From Sphingomonadales bacterium 12-68-11 (GTDB lineage Bacteria; Pseudomonadota; Alphaproteobacteria; Sphingomonadales; Sphingomonadaceae), in NCBI GenBank assembly GCA_002279825.1, contig NCCV01000002.1, positions 105,148 to 169,147 on the forward strand: a stretch of 64,000 nt of DNA, written 5' to 3'. Position numbers and translations under genes: made by a program. Every line of letters starts with the position of its first letter. The first letter of the stretch is position 1. The notes beneath the pieces are model-generated. The model did no database searches and had not been told where the DNA came from. It saw nothing but the letters and a program-made list of their open reading frames with translations. Below are positions 11,957 to 19,827 of the stretch, piece by piece.

Positions 11957-12466
11957 ATGGACCACGGCAAGCACACGGACGGGCACACGGACGGGCACAC
12001 GGCGCCGGGCATGGCGGGCCGCCACTACACAATGCTGGGCATCAATCTCGCGCTCAGCCTGCTGATCATGTACGTCGGGATGTTCGCGATGATCTGGTCG
12101 TGGGGCGAGTTCGTCCAGAACGTCAACTTCCTCTACATGGCCCTCGTGATGTGGGCGCCGATGGCGATCGTCATGATGCTGACGATGAGGTCGATGTATA
12201 CCGATGCCCGCCTCAATACGGTTCTCTACTTGGCGCTGGCTGCGGTGTTCCTGCTATCGTTCGCCGGCATCCGGGCGCAAGGGCTGGTCGGCGACCGGCA
12301 GTTCCTGAGCTCGATGATCCCGCACCACTCGGGCGCCGTGCTGATGTGCAACCGCGCGTCGCTGCGCGACGCCGAGATCCGCGAGCTGTGCTTCGGCCCG
12401 GAGGGCATCGTGGCCGGCCAGCGGCGTGAGATCGACCAAATGAAGGCGATCCAGCAGCGGCTCTAG
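11957..12466 (+). CDS. DUF305 membrane protein
   Basis: 169 aa, ATG preceded by AAGGAG. A His-rich N-terminus (MDHGKHTDGHTDGHTAPGM) leads to about three transmembrane helices (LGINLALSLLIMYVGMFAMIW; FLYMALVMWAPMAIVMMLTM; LNTVLYLALAAVFLLSF) and a C-terminal DUF305 segment with the signature SSMIPHHSGAVLMC and a conserved ending around GQRREIDQMKAI. DUF305 proteins are helical, ferritin-like in fold, and common in copper loci; their chemistry is not established. The His-rich head probably faces a metal-containing compartment. Part of the copAB operon by spacing and strand. Confidence 0.85.
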   Translation: MDHGKHTDGHTDGHTAPGMAGRHYTMLGINLALSLLIMYVGMFAMIWSWGEFVQNVNFLYMALVMWAPMAIVMMLTMRSMYTDARLNTVLYLALAAVFLLSFAGIRAQGLVGDRQFLSSMIPHHSGAVLMCNRASLRDAEIRELCFGPEGIVAGQRREIDQMKAIQQRL

Positions 12467-12511
12467 CCGATAGTCGGACCCTTCTCAGCTTCCGACGATC
12501 GGAGACGAGCC

Positions 12512-13027
12512 ATGGATGCAATCGGAATGTCTCGCAGGAAGTTCGCTATCGAGCTCGCGGCGCTGGCGGGCGCTGCGGTGGCGGGATGCGGCCGGGCCGC
12601 CGAGACCGCAGCGAAAGCCACGAGCAAGGGCGACGGGACCGCGGGGCGCGCTGACGCCGCGATGACGGTCTATCGCGATCCCAGCTGCGGCTGCTGCGAA
12701 GCGTGGGCCGCGCTCGCCCGCGACGCCGGCTACCGGGTTACGGTCGTGGACCGTCCCGACATGCTGGCGATCAAGACGAAGTACGGGGTGCCGACGAGCC
12801 TGAGCTCGTGCCACACCGCGGTCGTGGCCGGCTACACCCTCGAGGGCCACGTCCCGCTGGCACAGGTGGCACGGCTGATCGAGACGCGGCCCGCGGGTAT
12901 CCGCGGCTTGGCGGTGCCCGGGATGCCGCGCGGATCGCCAGGCATGGAGATGCCCGACGGCACCAGGGATGCGTTCGAGGTTCTCGCGTTCGATGCGGCG
13001 GGCCGGTCTCGACCGTTTGCAGGCTAG
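12512..13027 (+). CDS. DUF411 metal-binding protein
   Basis: 171 aa. The N-terminus has SRRKF followed by a hydrophobic stretch and Cys (ALAGAAVAGC), which could be a Tat-type lipoprotein signal. The body carries the DUF411 signature YRDPSCGCCEAW, the later SSCHTAVVAGYTLEGHVP and the Met-rich GLAVPGMPRGSPGMEMP. This thioredoxin-like family is frequent next to copper and silver resistance genes (CopG-type proteins) and is thought to bind metal through the CxCC cluster; the exact job is uncertain. GGAGA lies 8 bp before the ATG. Downstream of the DUF305 gene on the same strand with a 45-bp gap. Confidence 0.88.
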   Translation: MDAIGMSRRKFAIELAALAGAAVAGCGRAAETAAKATSKGDGTAGRADAAMTVYRDPSCGCCEAWAALARDAGYRVTVVDRPDMLAIKTKYGVPTSLSSCHTAVVAGYTLEGHVPLAQVARLIETRPAGIRGLAVPGMPRGSPGMEMPDGTRDAFEVLAFDAAGRSRPFAG

Positions 13028-13098
13028 GTCCCGGACCGGAAGGGGGAGCGGGTCGTTCTAGTCCAAAGTCGATGCAACCTTTCCACGAGGAGCAGATC

Positions 13099-13887
13099 AT
13101 GAAAAAGCCACTCGCCACCTCCCTCGCCATCGGCGCCGGGCTGCTGGTTTCCGCCTGCGGCTCCGGCGGCGACGCCACCGACCAGCAGGTGGGCGCCGCC
13201 GTGACAAGTGAGGCACCCGATCCGAACAACCCGTTCGCCGTCGCCGAGACGCAGATGAACGAGCGGACAATGGCCGCCGTCGGCACCGACGTCGGCGACA
13301 GCTGGGTGCGCAAGATGATTGAGCATCATCAGGGTGCGATCGAGATGTCGCGGATCGTGCTGCAGCAGAATCCCCCGGCCGCGATTGCCCAGATGGCGCA
13401 GGACACGATCGACAAGCAGAGCGAGGAAGTTGAAGATCTTCGCAAGCTCGTCGCTGGGGGCACGCCCGATCCCGGGAGCGCCGAGGTGTTCCGGGCGTCT
13501 ATGGCGAGCATGCAGCAAGCGATGATGTCCGCCACCGGCGCCGACGTCGGTGAGACCTTCATGCGCAAGATGTTGGCGCACCATCGTGGTGGTGTCGCGA
13601 TGTCCGAAGCGGCTCTGGACGCCGGCGCTTCGGGAGCGGTCCGCACGAACGCCGTCAAGACGCGCGACGGGCAGCAACGCGAGGCCGACATGACCGAGGC
13701 CATGTTGCGCGGCGAACCCATGCCTGCGGCGGGCACGCCCGCGGCCGTCACACCGGCGGCGAGTCCAGAACCGGCCCCATCGGCTCGCCCGAGTGCGACG
13801 ACACGTCCACGCGCGCAGGCGCCCGCGACCGGCACGCCAGCCGAGGCCGCAGGCCCGCACGCGGGCCACACGATGACCGGCCAGTAG
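13099..13887 (+). CDS. DUF305 periplasmic lipoprotein
   Basis: 262 aa from the ATG at 13099 (GAGGAG just upstream; longer in-frame starts lie inside the DUF411 gene). The lipobox LLVSAC places it in the periplasm on a membrane. It contains two DUF305-type units, each with an HH motif: RKMIEHHQGAIEMSRIV and RKMLAHHRGGVAMSEAAL. The C-terminal 60 residues are a low-complexity Ala/Pro/Thr tail ending in GPHAGHTMTGQ, the same PHAGH motif as in CopB. Probable copper-binding accessory protein, last gene of the + strand copper operon. Function inferred from neighbours. Confidence 0.85.
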   Translation: MKKPLATSLAIGAGLLVSACGSGGDATDQQVGAAVTSEAPDPNNPFAVAETQMNERTMAAVGTDVGDSWVRKMIEHHQGAIEMSRIVLQQNPPAAIAQMAQDTIDKQSEEVEDLRKLVAGGTPDPGSAEVFRASMASMQQAMMSATGADVGETFMRKMLAHHRGGVAMSEAALDAGASGAVRTNAVKTRDGQQREADMTEAMLRGEPMPAAGTPAAVTPAASPEPAPSARPSATTRPRAQAPATGTPAEAAGPHAGHTMTGQ

Positions 13888-14089
13888 CCGCAGCGCGCGG
13901 GCGATCCGGCGGCGGCTCGTCCGCCCCCTCGGGGCAGCTGTGGCAGGCGAACGGCGACGTCGGATGGGAGAGGGTCGGAGCCGCCCTGTGTATCGCCGCG
14001 CCTCACCGCATCCAGGGCTCTGCTGGCTCCCACGTTGGGGAACGGCCAGCCCGGCTCGAACGCGGATCTGAAGCTGGTCCGTGCCCGGA

Positions 14090-14815
14090 CTACGCCGGCG
14101 CGTCCGCGCCCGGCTGTGGCCGGCTCTGTAGACCGCCGCGCGGCCGGGCCTTGCGCCGCCTGAACAGGAGAATGCAGCCGATCAGCGCGCCGGCAACCGA
14201 GATCGCGGCGAACCCGATCAGCAATGGATGATGAGTGTCCTCGCGCGTCTCCAGGTCCATGATGTGCAGGCCCCACATCAGGTCGTAGACACGCCACCCA
14301 CGGGTGCGGACCGCGAGCACTTCGCCCGTCGTGTCGTCCACGTACAGGTTTGTGCCGTCCGCGAAGCGCGCCTGCCACGAGGCGACGTTCCGGCGCAGTT
14401 CGAGCGGCGCGGCGTCCGCGGGGAAATAGGTGACGCTCTGCAGGGCCCCCTGGCCCGCGTAGGCGGCCTGCGCAATGGTTTGGGCCTCATCCTTGAGGAC
14501 GGGCGGGACCGCCGTTCCCGCCACGGCCGAATAGCGCCACCGGCGTCCGTCCGCGGCCGTGATCAGCCAGACCGGGCCGCCGCGCTGCTGCACGAGCGAG
14601 GCGCCGGCTATCGCATCATCGATCCGTGGGAAGACAATCCCCTCCGCAACGATAGGCGGCGGCGGCGCCAGCAGATGCTCGCCGCGCACCGCCTCGATCG
14701 GCCGCACCACCATGACCAGCCCGGTGATCGTCCACATCAGGATCGGGAATCCGACCAGCCAGCCGAGCCAGATGTGCCATCGGGCAAGACGCTGCATCAT
14801 CCGTTGGTGCGACAT
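14090..14815 (-). CDS. PepSY-domain membrane protein
   Basis: 241 aa. An N-terminal helix (WHIWLGWLVGFPILMWTITGLVM), a periplasmic PepSY-like region (about 45-190, with VLKDEAQTIAQAAY and GTNLYVDDTTGEVLAVRTR) and a C-terminal helix (PLLIGFAAISVAGALIGCILLF) ending in a basic Arg/Lys tail. Members sit beside copC/copD and TonB systems and may be redox or metal-handling partners; the precise role is unknown. Transcribed with copD and copC, 51 bp downstream of copD. The stop overlaps no neighbour; about 200 bp of non-coding sequence separates it from the convergent DUF305 gene. Confidence 0.82.
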   Translation of the reverse strand: MSHQRMMQRLARWHIWLGWLVGFPILMWTITGLVMVVRPIEAVRGEHLLAPPPPIVAEGIVFPRIDDAIAGASLVQQRGGPVWLITAADGRRWRYSAVAGTAVPPVLKDEAQTIAQAAYAGQGALQSVTYFPADAAPLELRRNVASWQARFADGTNLYVDDTTGEVLAVRTRGWRVYDLMWGLHIMDLETREDTHHPLLIGFAAISVAGALIGCILLFRRRKARPRGGLQSRPQPGADAPA

Positions 14816-14866
14816 GTTCCCTCGACTTCCCCAGGACCCGACGTAATCCGCAAGCGCGGCACCCGG

Positions 14867-15799
14867 CTACGCGCCGGTCCCGGCGGGCTCGAGCGTGCCG
14901 AGCCAGGCCACCAGCGCGAGAATGGCGAGCGCGGCGAGGCCCTCCAGCGCCAGGCTCTTCCTGAGCGCGCTTAGCGCAGATGCGCTTTCGCCAGTGCCGA
15001 TGCCGATCGCGAGGGCGGGGGTCAGCTTCCACCGGTTCGCGCCCGCCAGCATCAGCATCGCGGCGAACAGCCCGAGCTTGGCAAGCAACAGCCTCCCATA
15101 GAGCGATCCAGTCAGGCTGCCGACACTGGGCACCCCCATCAGGACGAGACTGTTGACGATCCCGCTCGCCACGATCAGCGCGACGGCGGCGGTGCCCACC
15201 CGTGAAAACTGCGCCAGCGCGCGGTGGACGAGCGTCAGCTGACCCGGCGGCCGCCCGGCAGCGCCGGGACTTAGCAGCAGGGCGAATGCAGCAAGGCCCC
15301 CGATCCACACGGCGGCCGCGAGCATGTGGACGATGTCGCTGACCCGGTGCACCGTCCCGGCAGGCCCCTCCGTCGCACCGGCGTGGCCGCTCCACACGAG
15401 GGTGGCGATGGCGATCGAGGACGCGCCGAGGAGGGTAACGCGGGCGGTCGCCGGAAACCGCCTGAGCGCCAGGGCGGCCGCGACGGCGACCGCCATGGCC
15501 GTCATGCGGACGATCCACGCGGCGCCGATCGCGGATTGCCCGACGACCTCCTGCAGCACCGCGCCGTCGATGGCGAGCACGCTCGCGCCCGTCATCGCAG
15601 CGACCAGCGCGAGCATCCCGATGCCTGACAGCGCCAGGCCGGCCAGCGACAGCGCGACCGCCGGTCCCACCGGCGGCAGCCCCGCGGAGGCTCGTTCCTC
15701 GCCTTTCAGGGCATAGAGCGAAAATGCGGTGAGGCCCGCCAGCATCATCAGGTCCGCAAAAAGCGCGAACCTGATGGCGACGACGAGCGGCGCCTCCAT
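14867..15799 (-). CDS. copD: Copper resistance inner-membrane protein CopD
   Basis: 310 aa polytopic protein with about eight hydrophobic segments and the CopD/PcoD pattern: an N-terminal helix containing ADLMMLAGLTAF, a conserved VHMLAAAVWIGGLAAF segment and HRALAQFSRVGTAAVALIVASGIVNSLVL. CopD takes copper from periplasmic CopC and carries it across or into the inner membrane. It starts 4 bp after the copC stop, so the genes are translationally coupled. Length matches the family. On the - strand, facing away from the cnrYXH-like module. Confidence 0.92.
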   Translation of the reverse strand: MEAPLVVAIRFALFADLMMLAGLTAFSLYALKGEERASAGLPPVGPAVALSLAGLALSGIGMLALVAAMTGASVLAIDGAVLQEVVGQSAIGAAWIVRMTAMAVAVAAALALRRFPATARVTLLGASSIAIATLVWSGHAGATEGPAGTVHRVSDIVHMLAAAVWIGGLAAFALLLSPGAAGRPPGQLTLVHRALAQFSRVGTAAVALIVASGIVNSLVLMGVPSVGSLTGSLYGRLLLAKLGLFAAMLMLAGANRWKLTPALAIGIGTGESASALSALRKSLALEGLAALAILALVAWLGTLEPAGTGA

Positions 15800-15803
15800 C
15801 GTC

Positions 15804-16187
15804 TTACCGGACGGTAAAGCTGAAGTTGCCGGTCGCGCGATGCGAGTCGGCCCCCGCAGCCGACCAGGTCACGCGGTAGGTTCCCGCCGACAGGGCGCGC
15901 GCGAGCTCGAGCGTCACGGTTTTCCTGTCGCTGCTCACCTTGGAGGTGAAGCCGGTCACCGCCGTGGGCTTGTGGTCGGCCATGCCGGGCATACCGGTCA
16001 TCGCGATTTCGGCGTGCGCCGTGCTGCCGATGATCGGTTCCTCGAAGCGCAGGTCGATCTTCGTCGGGCCTGCGACCCGCGAATTGGCCGCAGGGGTCGA
16101 CGAGACGAGCTCGGTGTGCGCACTGGCGAATTGCGGGGTCGCGAGGGCAAGCGCGCCGAGTGCTATGGCGAATTGGCGAATACGCAT
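15804..16187 (-). CDS. copC: Periplasmic copper-binding protein CopC
   Basis: 127 aa from the ATG at 16187, chosen because AAGGAG lies 10 bp upstream; an upstream in-frame start at 16214 lacks one. A signal peptide ends at FASA, leaving the mature N-terminus His-Thr (AHTELVSSTPAANS), where the amino terminus and first His form the Cu(II) site. The later Met/His loop MTGMPGMADHKP could hold Cu(I), and the closing D-S-H-RATGNFSFTV is the CopC hallmark. A beta-sandwich copper carrier that feeds CopD. First gene of the copC-copD-PepSY operon; its promoter must lie in the 103-bp gap to the divergent sigma module. Confidence 0.94.
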   Translation of the reverse strand: MRIRQFAIALGALALATPQFASAHTELVSSTPAANSRVAGPTKIDLRFEEPIIGSTAHAEIAMTGMPGMADHKPTAVTGFTSKVSSDRKTVTLELARALSAGTYRVTWSAAGADSHRATGNFSFTVR

Positions 16188-16290
16188 GGGTTGTCTCCTT
16201 GGTGTGCGTGTCATCTGCCAAATACGCAGCGACGACTGTCACCCCTCGGCCTGACGGCACACTTTTTTCGCTGAGGGCCGGCGGGCGGGG

Positions 16291-16605
16291 ATGCGTATAG
16301 AGGACGAAGACCTTGGAGACTTTTCCGTGCCCGATCTCGATCTCACCCTCCGGCGGCTCGGCGAGATGCCCGTTCCGCCGGGGCTCGCCGCGATGGACGA
16401 TGCCGTCCTCGCGGGCCTCGACCGCGCACGACGGGACAGGGCCGGCGGAAAACTGCTCATGGGTGCCACGGTGGCGTTTGCGCTTGCGCTGGGCATGGCG
16501 GGCGGCGGTGTCGCCGGCACCGCGCCGGCCTCCGCCCGGCCGTTGTCGCCCTTTGCGCCTGACAATGCGCTCGCGCCGTCGACGTTGCTGGCGGTTCATC
16601 CGTGA
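16291..16605 (+). CDS. Putative CnrY-like membrane anti-sigma factor
   Basis: 104 aa. A polar N-terminal half (DLDLTLRRLGEMPVPPGLAAMDDAVLAGLDRARRDRAG) faces one transmembrane helix (LLMGATVAFALALGMAGGGVAG) and a short periplasmic tail. That plan, its size and its place as first gene before a CnrX-like sensor and an ECF sigma match CnrY, which holds the sigma factor at the membrane. Sequence identity to CnrY is not something I can judge. A GTG at 16327 is an alternative start. The stop overlaps the next GTG start (GTGA). Confidence 0.65.
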   Translation: MRIEDEDLGDFSVPDLDLTLRRLGEMPVPPGLAAMDDAVLAGLDRARRDRAGGKLLMGATVAFALALGMAGGGVAGTAPASARPLSPFAPDNALAPSTLLAVHP

Positions 16606-17042
16606 GCTCGGGCAGACGGCTGATTCTGGTGGTGATCGTCGCTTTCCTCGCGGCGATCGCCGGGGTCTTTGCCGGTAGAGCGCTCGCCGAAACGCGCCAG
16701 CAGAGCGAAACCGAGCTCCACGCGCTGCTGCACAAGGAGCTGGACCTCGATTCCGCGCAGGCGGCAAGGATCGAGGCGATCGAGCGGCGCTTCGGCGTGC
16801 GGCGCCAAGCGCTCGAACGCGAGATGCACGCCGCGAACGCCGATCTCGCCGCGGCGATCGAGGCCGAGCGCGGATATGGCCCGCAGGTCACCGCCGCGGT
16901 CGATCACAACCATCATGTCATGGGCGAGCTGCAGAAGGAAACGCTCGAGCATCTCTTCGCCATGCGCGCCGAGCTGAGGCCCGAGCAGCAGGCGCGGTTC
17001 GACAGGACCGTGGTCAAGGCTCTGACCCCCGGCGTACGGTGA
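16602..17042 (+). CDS. CnrX-like periplasmic metal sensor
   Basis: 146 aa. One N-terminal membrane anchor (LILVVIVAFLAAIAGVFAG) and a helical-hairpin periplasmic domain. The five metal ligands of CnrX from Cupriavidus metallidurans (as I recall: H42, H46, E63, H119, M123) have counterparts here at H40, H44, E61, H117 and M121, with every interval identical (4, 17, 56, 4). Metal binding should change its grip on the anti-sigma partner and release the sigma factor. CnrX senses Ni and Co; in this copper island the metal may be copper or silver. GTG start overlapping the preceding stop; stop overlaps the next GTG. Confidence 0.85.
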   Translation: MSSGRRLILVVIVAFLAAIAGVFAGRALAETRQQSETELHALLHKELDLDSAQAARIEAIERRFGVRRQALEREMHAANADLAAAIEAERGYGPQVTAAVDHNHHVMGELQKETLEHLFAMRAELRPEQQARFDRTVVKALTPGVR

Positions 17043-17602
17043 GCCTGGCGCTGTCCGACGCCAGCGACGCGGAGCTCGCGACTCTGGCGCTCGCGGGGCG
17101 ACAGGAGGCCTACCGGGCTTTGCTTGCGCGGCATCGCGAGCCCGTGTTTCGACTGGTGCGGGCGACGACCGGTAATCCGGACGAGGCGCTCGACGTCACC
17201 CAGGAGGTCTTCGTGGCCGCGTTCGCCGCGTTGGCCCGATACGACGCGAGCAGGCCGTTTGGCGCCTGGGTCAGGCGCATCGCGCTCAACAAGTGCCGCG
17301 ACTGGGCGCGCCGGCGCAGGGTGCGCGCTTTTTTCACCCGTGCAGCGCCGCTCGATGACGCCCGCTTTGTCTCGGACGACGCTGTCCCTTCGGACGTGCA
17401 GGTGTCCGACCGAACCGAGCTCGCGCGCGTGTCGGCCGAGATTGCGCTGCTGCCCGCCCGCCTGCGCGATGTCCTGCTGCTGCGCACCGTCGACAACGTC
17501 ACCCAGGCCGAGGCGGCGGCCATTCTCGACATCACCGAAAAGACTGTCGAGACCAGGCTCTACCGCGCGCGCGCGAAACTGAGGGAAGTGCTCGGCGGCT
17601 AG
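17039..17602 (+). CDS. ECF sigma factor, CnrH-like
   Basis: 187 aa. Region 2 (about 25-95: YRALLARHREPVFRLVRATTGN, DVTQEVFVAAFAAL, FGAWVRRIALNKCRDWARRRR) and region 4 (about 130-185: LPARLRDVLLLRTVDNVTQAEAAAIL, TEKTVETRLYRARAKLREVL) are intact. It should direct RNA polymerase to metal-response promoters once freed from the anti-sigma. Third gene of the Y-X-H operon, GTG start overlapping the sensor stop. Likely targets are its own operon and the divergent copCD genes; I could not fix the promoter motif. Confidence 0.88.
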   Translation: MSLALSDASDAELATLALAGRQEAYRALLARHREPVFRLVRATTGNPDEALDVTQEVFVAAFAALARYDASRPFGAWVRRIALNKCRDWARRRRVRAFFTRAAPLDDARFVSDDAVPSDVQVSDRTELARVSAEIALLPARLRDVLLLRTVDNVTQAEAAAILDITEKTVETRLYRARAKLREVLGG

Positions 17603-18165
17603 GCAGGCAGGCACGCACCCAGCCGCAATGCTCACCTCTGTGAAATTCCGATTGTATCGCCGCATGTCGCGGACTGCATTCTCAATGACATGGTAACAGC
17701 GGCCCGCTCGAAGGTTATGCGGGTTCATAACAAATCCGAACGGTTTGCGCCTCGTCGTGCCGCCCTAAAAGCGTGGCCGGGCTTTTGCGGCAACAGGGTC
17801 TTTGACAACCAAGCTTGTCCTCGGTCTGCAGAAACTCGATCCGCAATTAGTCGACCCTCGAATATGCCCATTGCTGACAAGACAACGTCTTGCTCTCAGC
17901 TATTTCGACTCTATCCTGGTTAAGCGCCGGGGGTCGGCGCCGAGGCGTGAGAACCTCGCTTGTGGGGCCGGCGATTTCGGCCGGGTGGCCGTCGCGCATG
18001 TCCAGACCGCTTGCGGTTAAAGGCGGCGGCGCATGTCCAAGCATGTTCTCAACACCCGGCTCTTTGCCGGCGCGTCTCGTCAACCGGTGAGGCGCCTGTG
18101 GAATCTCTCGCCCGAGCAAGACAACCAGATCGCGGGTTTGATCGCCGGGGCGGTCCGTCGGGGCC
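17603..18165. other. 563-bp gap between the metal sigma operon and the FecI gene
   Basis: No gene I would support. It is somewhat richer in A+T than its surroundings, especially 17640-17900, and short frames on both strands (up to 121 codons) have no family-like sequence. It marks the boundary between the copper island and the lasso peptide locus and must contain the FecI promoter. No terminator with a U-run and no RNA gene was recognised. Confidence 0.5.
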
Positions 18166-18744
18166 ATGACGGTCGACCACGACGTTCGCGCGCGCGATCC
18201 TCTCGACCCCACGGATGCCGCAGGGAGCGTGGGAGCCAGCGATGCGGCTTCGCTCGATTTGATTTACCGCGAGCAGTCTCCCCGGCTGCTGCGGTCCCTC
18301 AGTCGGCGGACCGCGAGCGCCGAGGAAGCGCGCGATCTCGTTCAGGACATCTTCTGCCGGCTGGCGGGCCTGGGATCCGAAGGGCTGCAATTCGTCGAGC
18401 GCCCGCAGGCTTATCTGAGCCGCATGGCTACGAACCTGCTTCGCGATCGGGCGAAGCGGAGCCGGCGGCGAATGGAGGAAAGCCACGTGCCGGCGGACGA
18501 GAGCACGCTTCAGGGGATCGACCACCACCGTATCCTGGAATCGCGCGATATGCTCCAGCGAGTGGAAGCCGCCGTGCTAAGGCTGCGACCGAGAACGCGG
18601 GAGATATTCATGGCTCACCGAGTCGAAGGGCTCAGTTACGCCGAGATCGCGCAGCGGACTGGCCTGTCGATCAAAGGGGTCGAGAAGCAGATGAGCAAGG
18701 CCATTGCCGCCTTGGACCGCATGCTGGACCGCGACCGGGCATGA
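18166..18744 (+). CDS. FecI-type ECF sigma factor
   Basis: 192 aa. Region 2 (LDLIYREQSPRLLRSLSRRT, ARDLVQDIFCRLAGL, YLSRMATNLLRDRAKR) and region 4 (LRPRTREIFMAHRVEGLSYAEIA, SIKGVEKQMSKAIAAL) have the FecI wording. With FecR and a TonB receptor carrying an N-terminal signalling domain it makes a cell-surface signalling circuit in which ligand binding outside activates transcription inside. Here the ligand is probably the lasso peptide made or degraded by the neighbouring genes. The stop overlaps the fecR start (ATGA). Confidence 0.9.
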   Translation: MTVDHDVRARDPLDPTDAAGSVGASDAASLDLIYREQSPRLLRSLSRRTASAEEARDLVQDIFCRLAGLGSEGLQFVERPQAYLSRMATNLLRDRAKRSRRRMEESHVPADESTLQGIDHHRILESRDMLQRVEAAVLRLRPRTREIFMAHRVEGLSYAEIAQRTGLSIKGVEKQMSKAIAALDRMLDRDRA

Positions 18745-19733
18745 TGCGCTGGCTATTGGGCGGACGCCGCGAAAAAGTGCGGCAGCAAGCGTCCGACTGG
18801 ATCGCGAAGCTGAATGGTCCGCAGGGCGACGTGGAACGCGCCGCTTTCGAGCGCTGGTATCGCGCCGATCCGGACCACGCCGCGGCCTACGACCGCCTCT
18901 CGGTCATTTTTGAGGCATCCAGTCAGATCCGGGCCGTGCCGGTTTCAGCCGGCCTCGAACGCCCTGGCCCGGGGGCTGGGCGCTACGCTTTTGCGGCTGC
19001 CGCCGCGGGCGTGTGTATCGTGCTCCTCGGCGTGGCGGCGCTCGTCTTGCGGCAGACGACGCTTTCGCCGGCGATCGATGTGCAGCAGGACGTCTTCGCG
19101 GCCGGCGACAGTGCAAGCCGCACGTTGCGGCTTGCCGACGGGTCCCAGGTTGTCCTGTCGCCGGGAAGCCAACTCCATGTGGTGCTCGATCGGGGCGAGC
19201 GTCGCCTCACCTTGAGGCGCGGCGAGGGCCGCTTCACGGTGTTCCACGAAGCACGGCCGTTCATCGTGCTGGCGCAAGGAACGCGCGTGACGGCGCGAGG
19301 CACGCAATTCGTCGTTCGGCTGGACTCTCGGGGAACGCGGGTCTCGCTGATCGAAGGCCGGATCGAGGTCTCCTATCCGCCTTCCGCCGACCGTCCGGAG
19401 CAGCTTATCTCCCTTACCGCCGGACAACAGCTGATGGTACCGGCTCAACCTCCACCGAGCGGGGAAGGGCCGGACGTTACCGGGACCTCCCCACAACCGG
19501 CGATGATCGACTTCGACGATGTCCGCCTCGCTCAAGCCGTCGAGCAGGTGAACCGGCAGAGCCATCAGCAGATCCGCCTGGCGGACGCGGCGATCGCGGA
19601 TCTGCGGGTGACGGGCGCGTTCCGGGCCGGCGATGTCGAAGGGTTTGCACGAAGCGTGGCGTCGGCGCTCGGCCTGGAAGTCAGCTATGACGCAGCCGGT
19701 ATGCTGTGGCTGCGGCGTCCGCCCGCGCGATAG
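18741..19733 (+). CDS. FecR-family transmembrane anti-sigma/sensor
   Basis: 330 aa from the ATG overlapping the sigma stop. The cytoplasmic N-terminus (ASDWIAKLNGPQGDVERAAFERWYRADPDHAAAYDR) is the DUF4880/FecR sigma-binding segment, followed by one helix (FAAAAAGVCIVLLGVAALVL) and the periplasmic FecR domain (RTLRLADGSQVVLSPGSQL, TRVTARGTQFVVR). The C-terminal STN-like part (VRLAQAVEQVNRQSHQQIRL) would contact the receptor. It relays receptor occupancy to the FecI sigma factor. Confidence 0.9.
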   Translation: MMRWLLGGRREKVRQQASDWIAKLNGPQGDVERAAFERWYRADPDHAAAYDRLSVIFEASSQIRAVPVSAGLERPGPGAGRYAFAAAAAGVCIVLLGVAALVLRQTTLSPAIDVQQDVFAAGDSASRTLRLADGSQVVLSPGSQLHVVLDRGERRLTLRRGEGRFTVFHEARPFIVLAQGTRVTARGTQFVVRLDSRGTRVSLIEGRIEVSYPPSADRPEQLISLTAGQQLMVPAQPPPSGEGPDVTGTSPQPAMIDFDDVRLAQAVEQVNRQSHQQIRLADAAIADLRVTGAFRAGDVEGFARSVASALGLEVSYDAAGMLWLRRPPAR

Positions 19734-19827
19734 CCCCGCCTGGAGATTTTTCGGGGGGTAGCTTCTCTCCCTGTCGTCAGAGCCCCCACCGGCATCGCCA
19801 GCCTGGCGCCGGCCAAAGGGGGATCGA

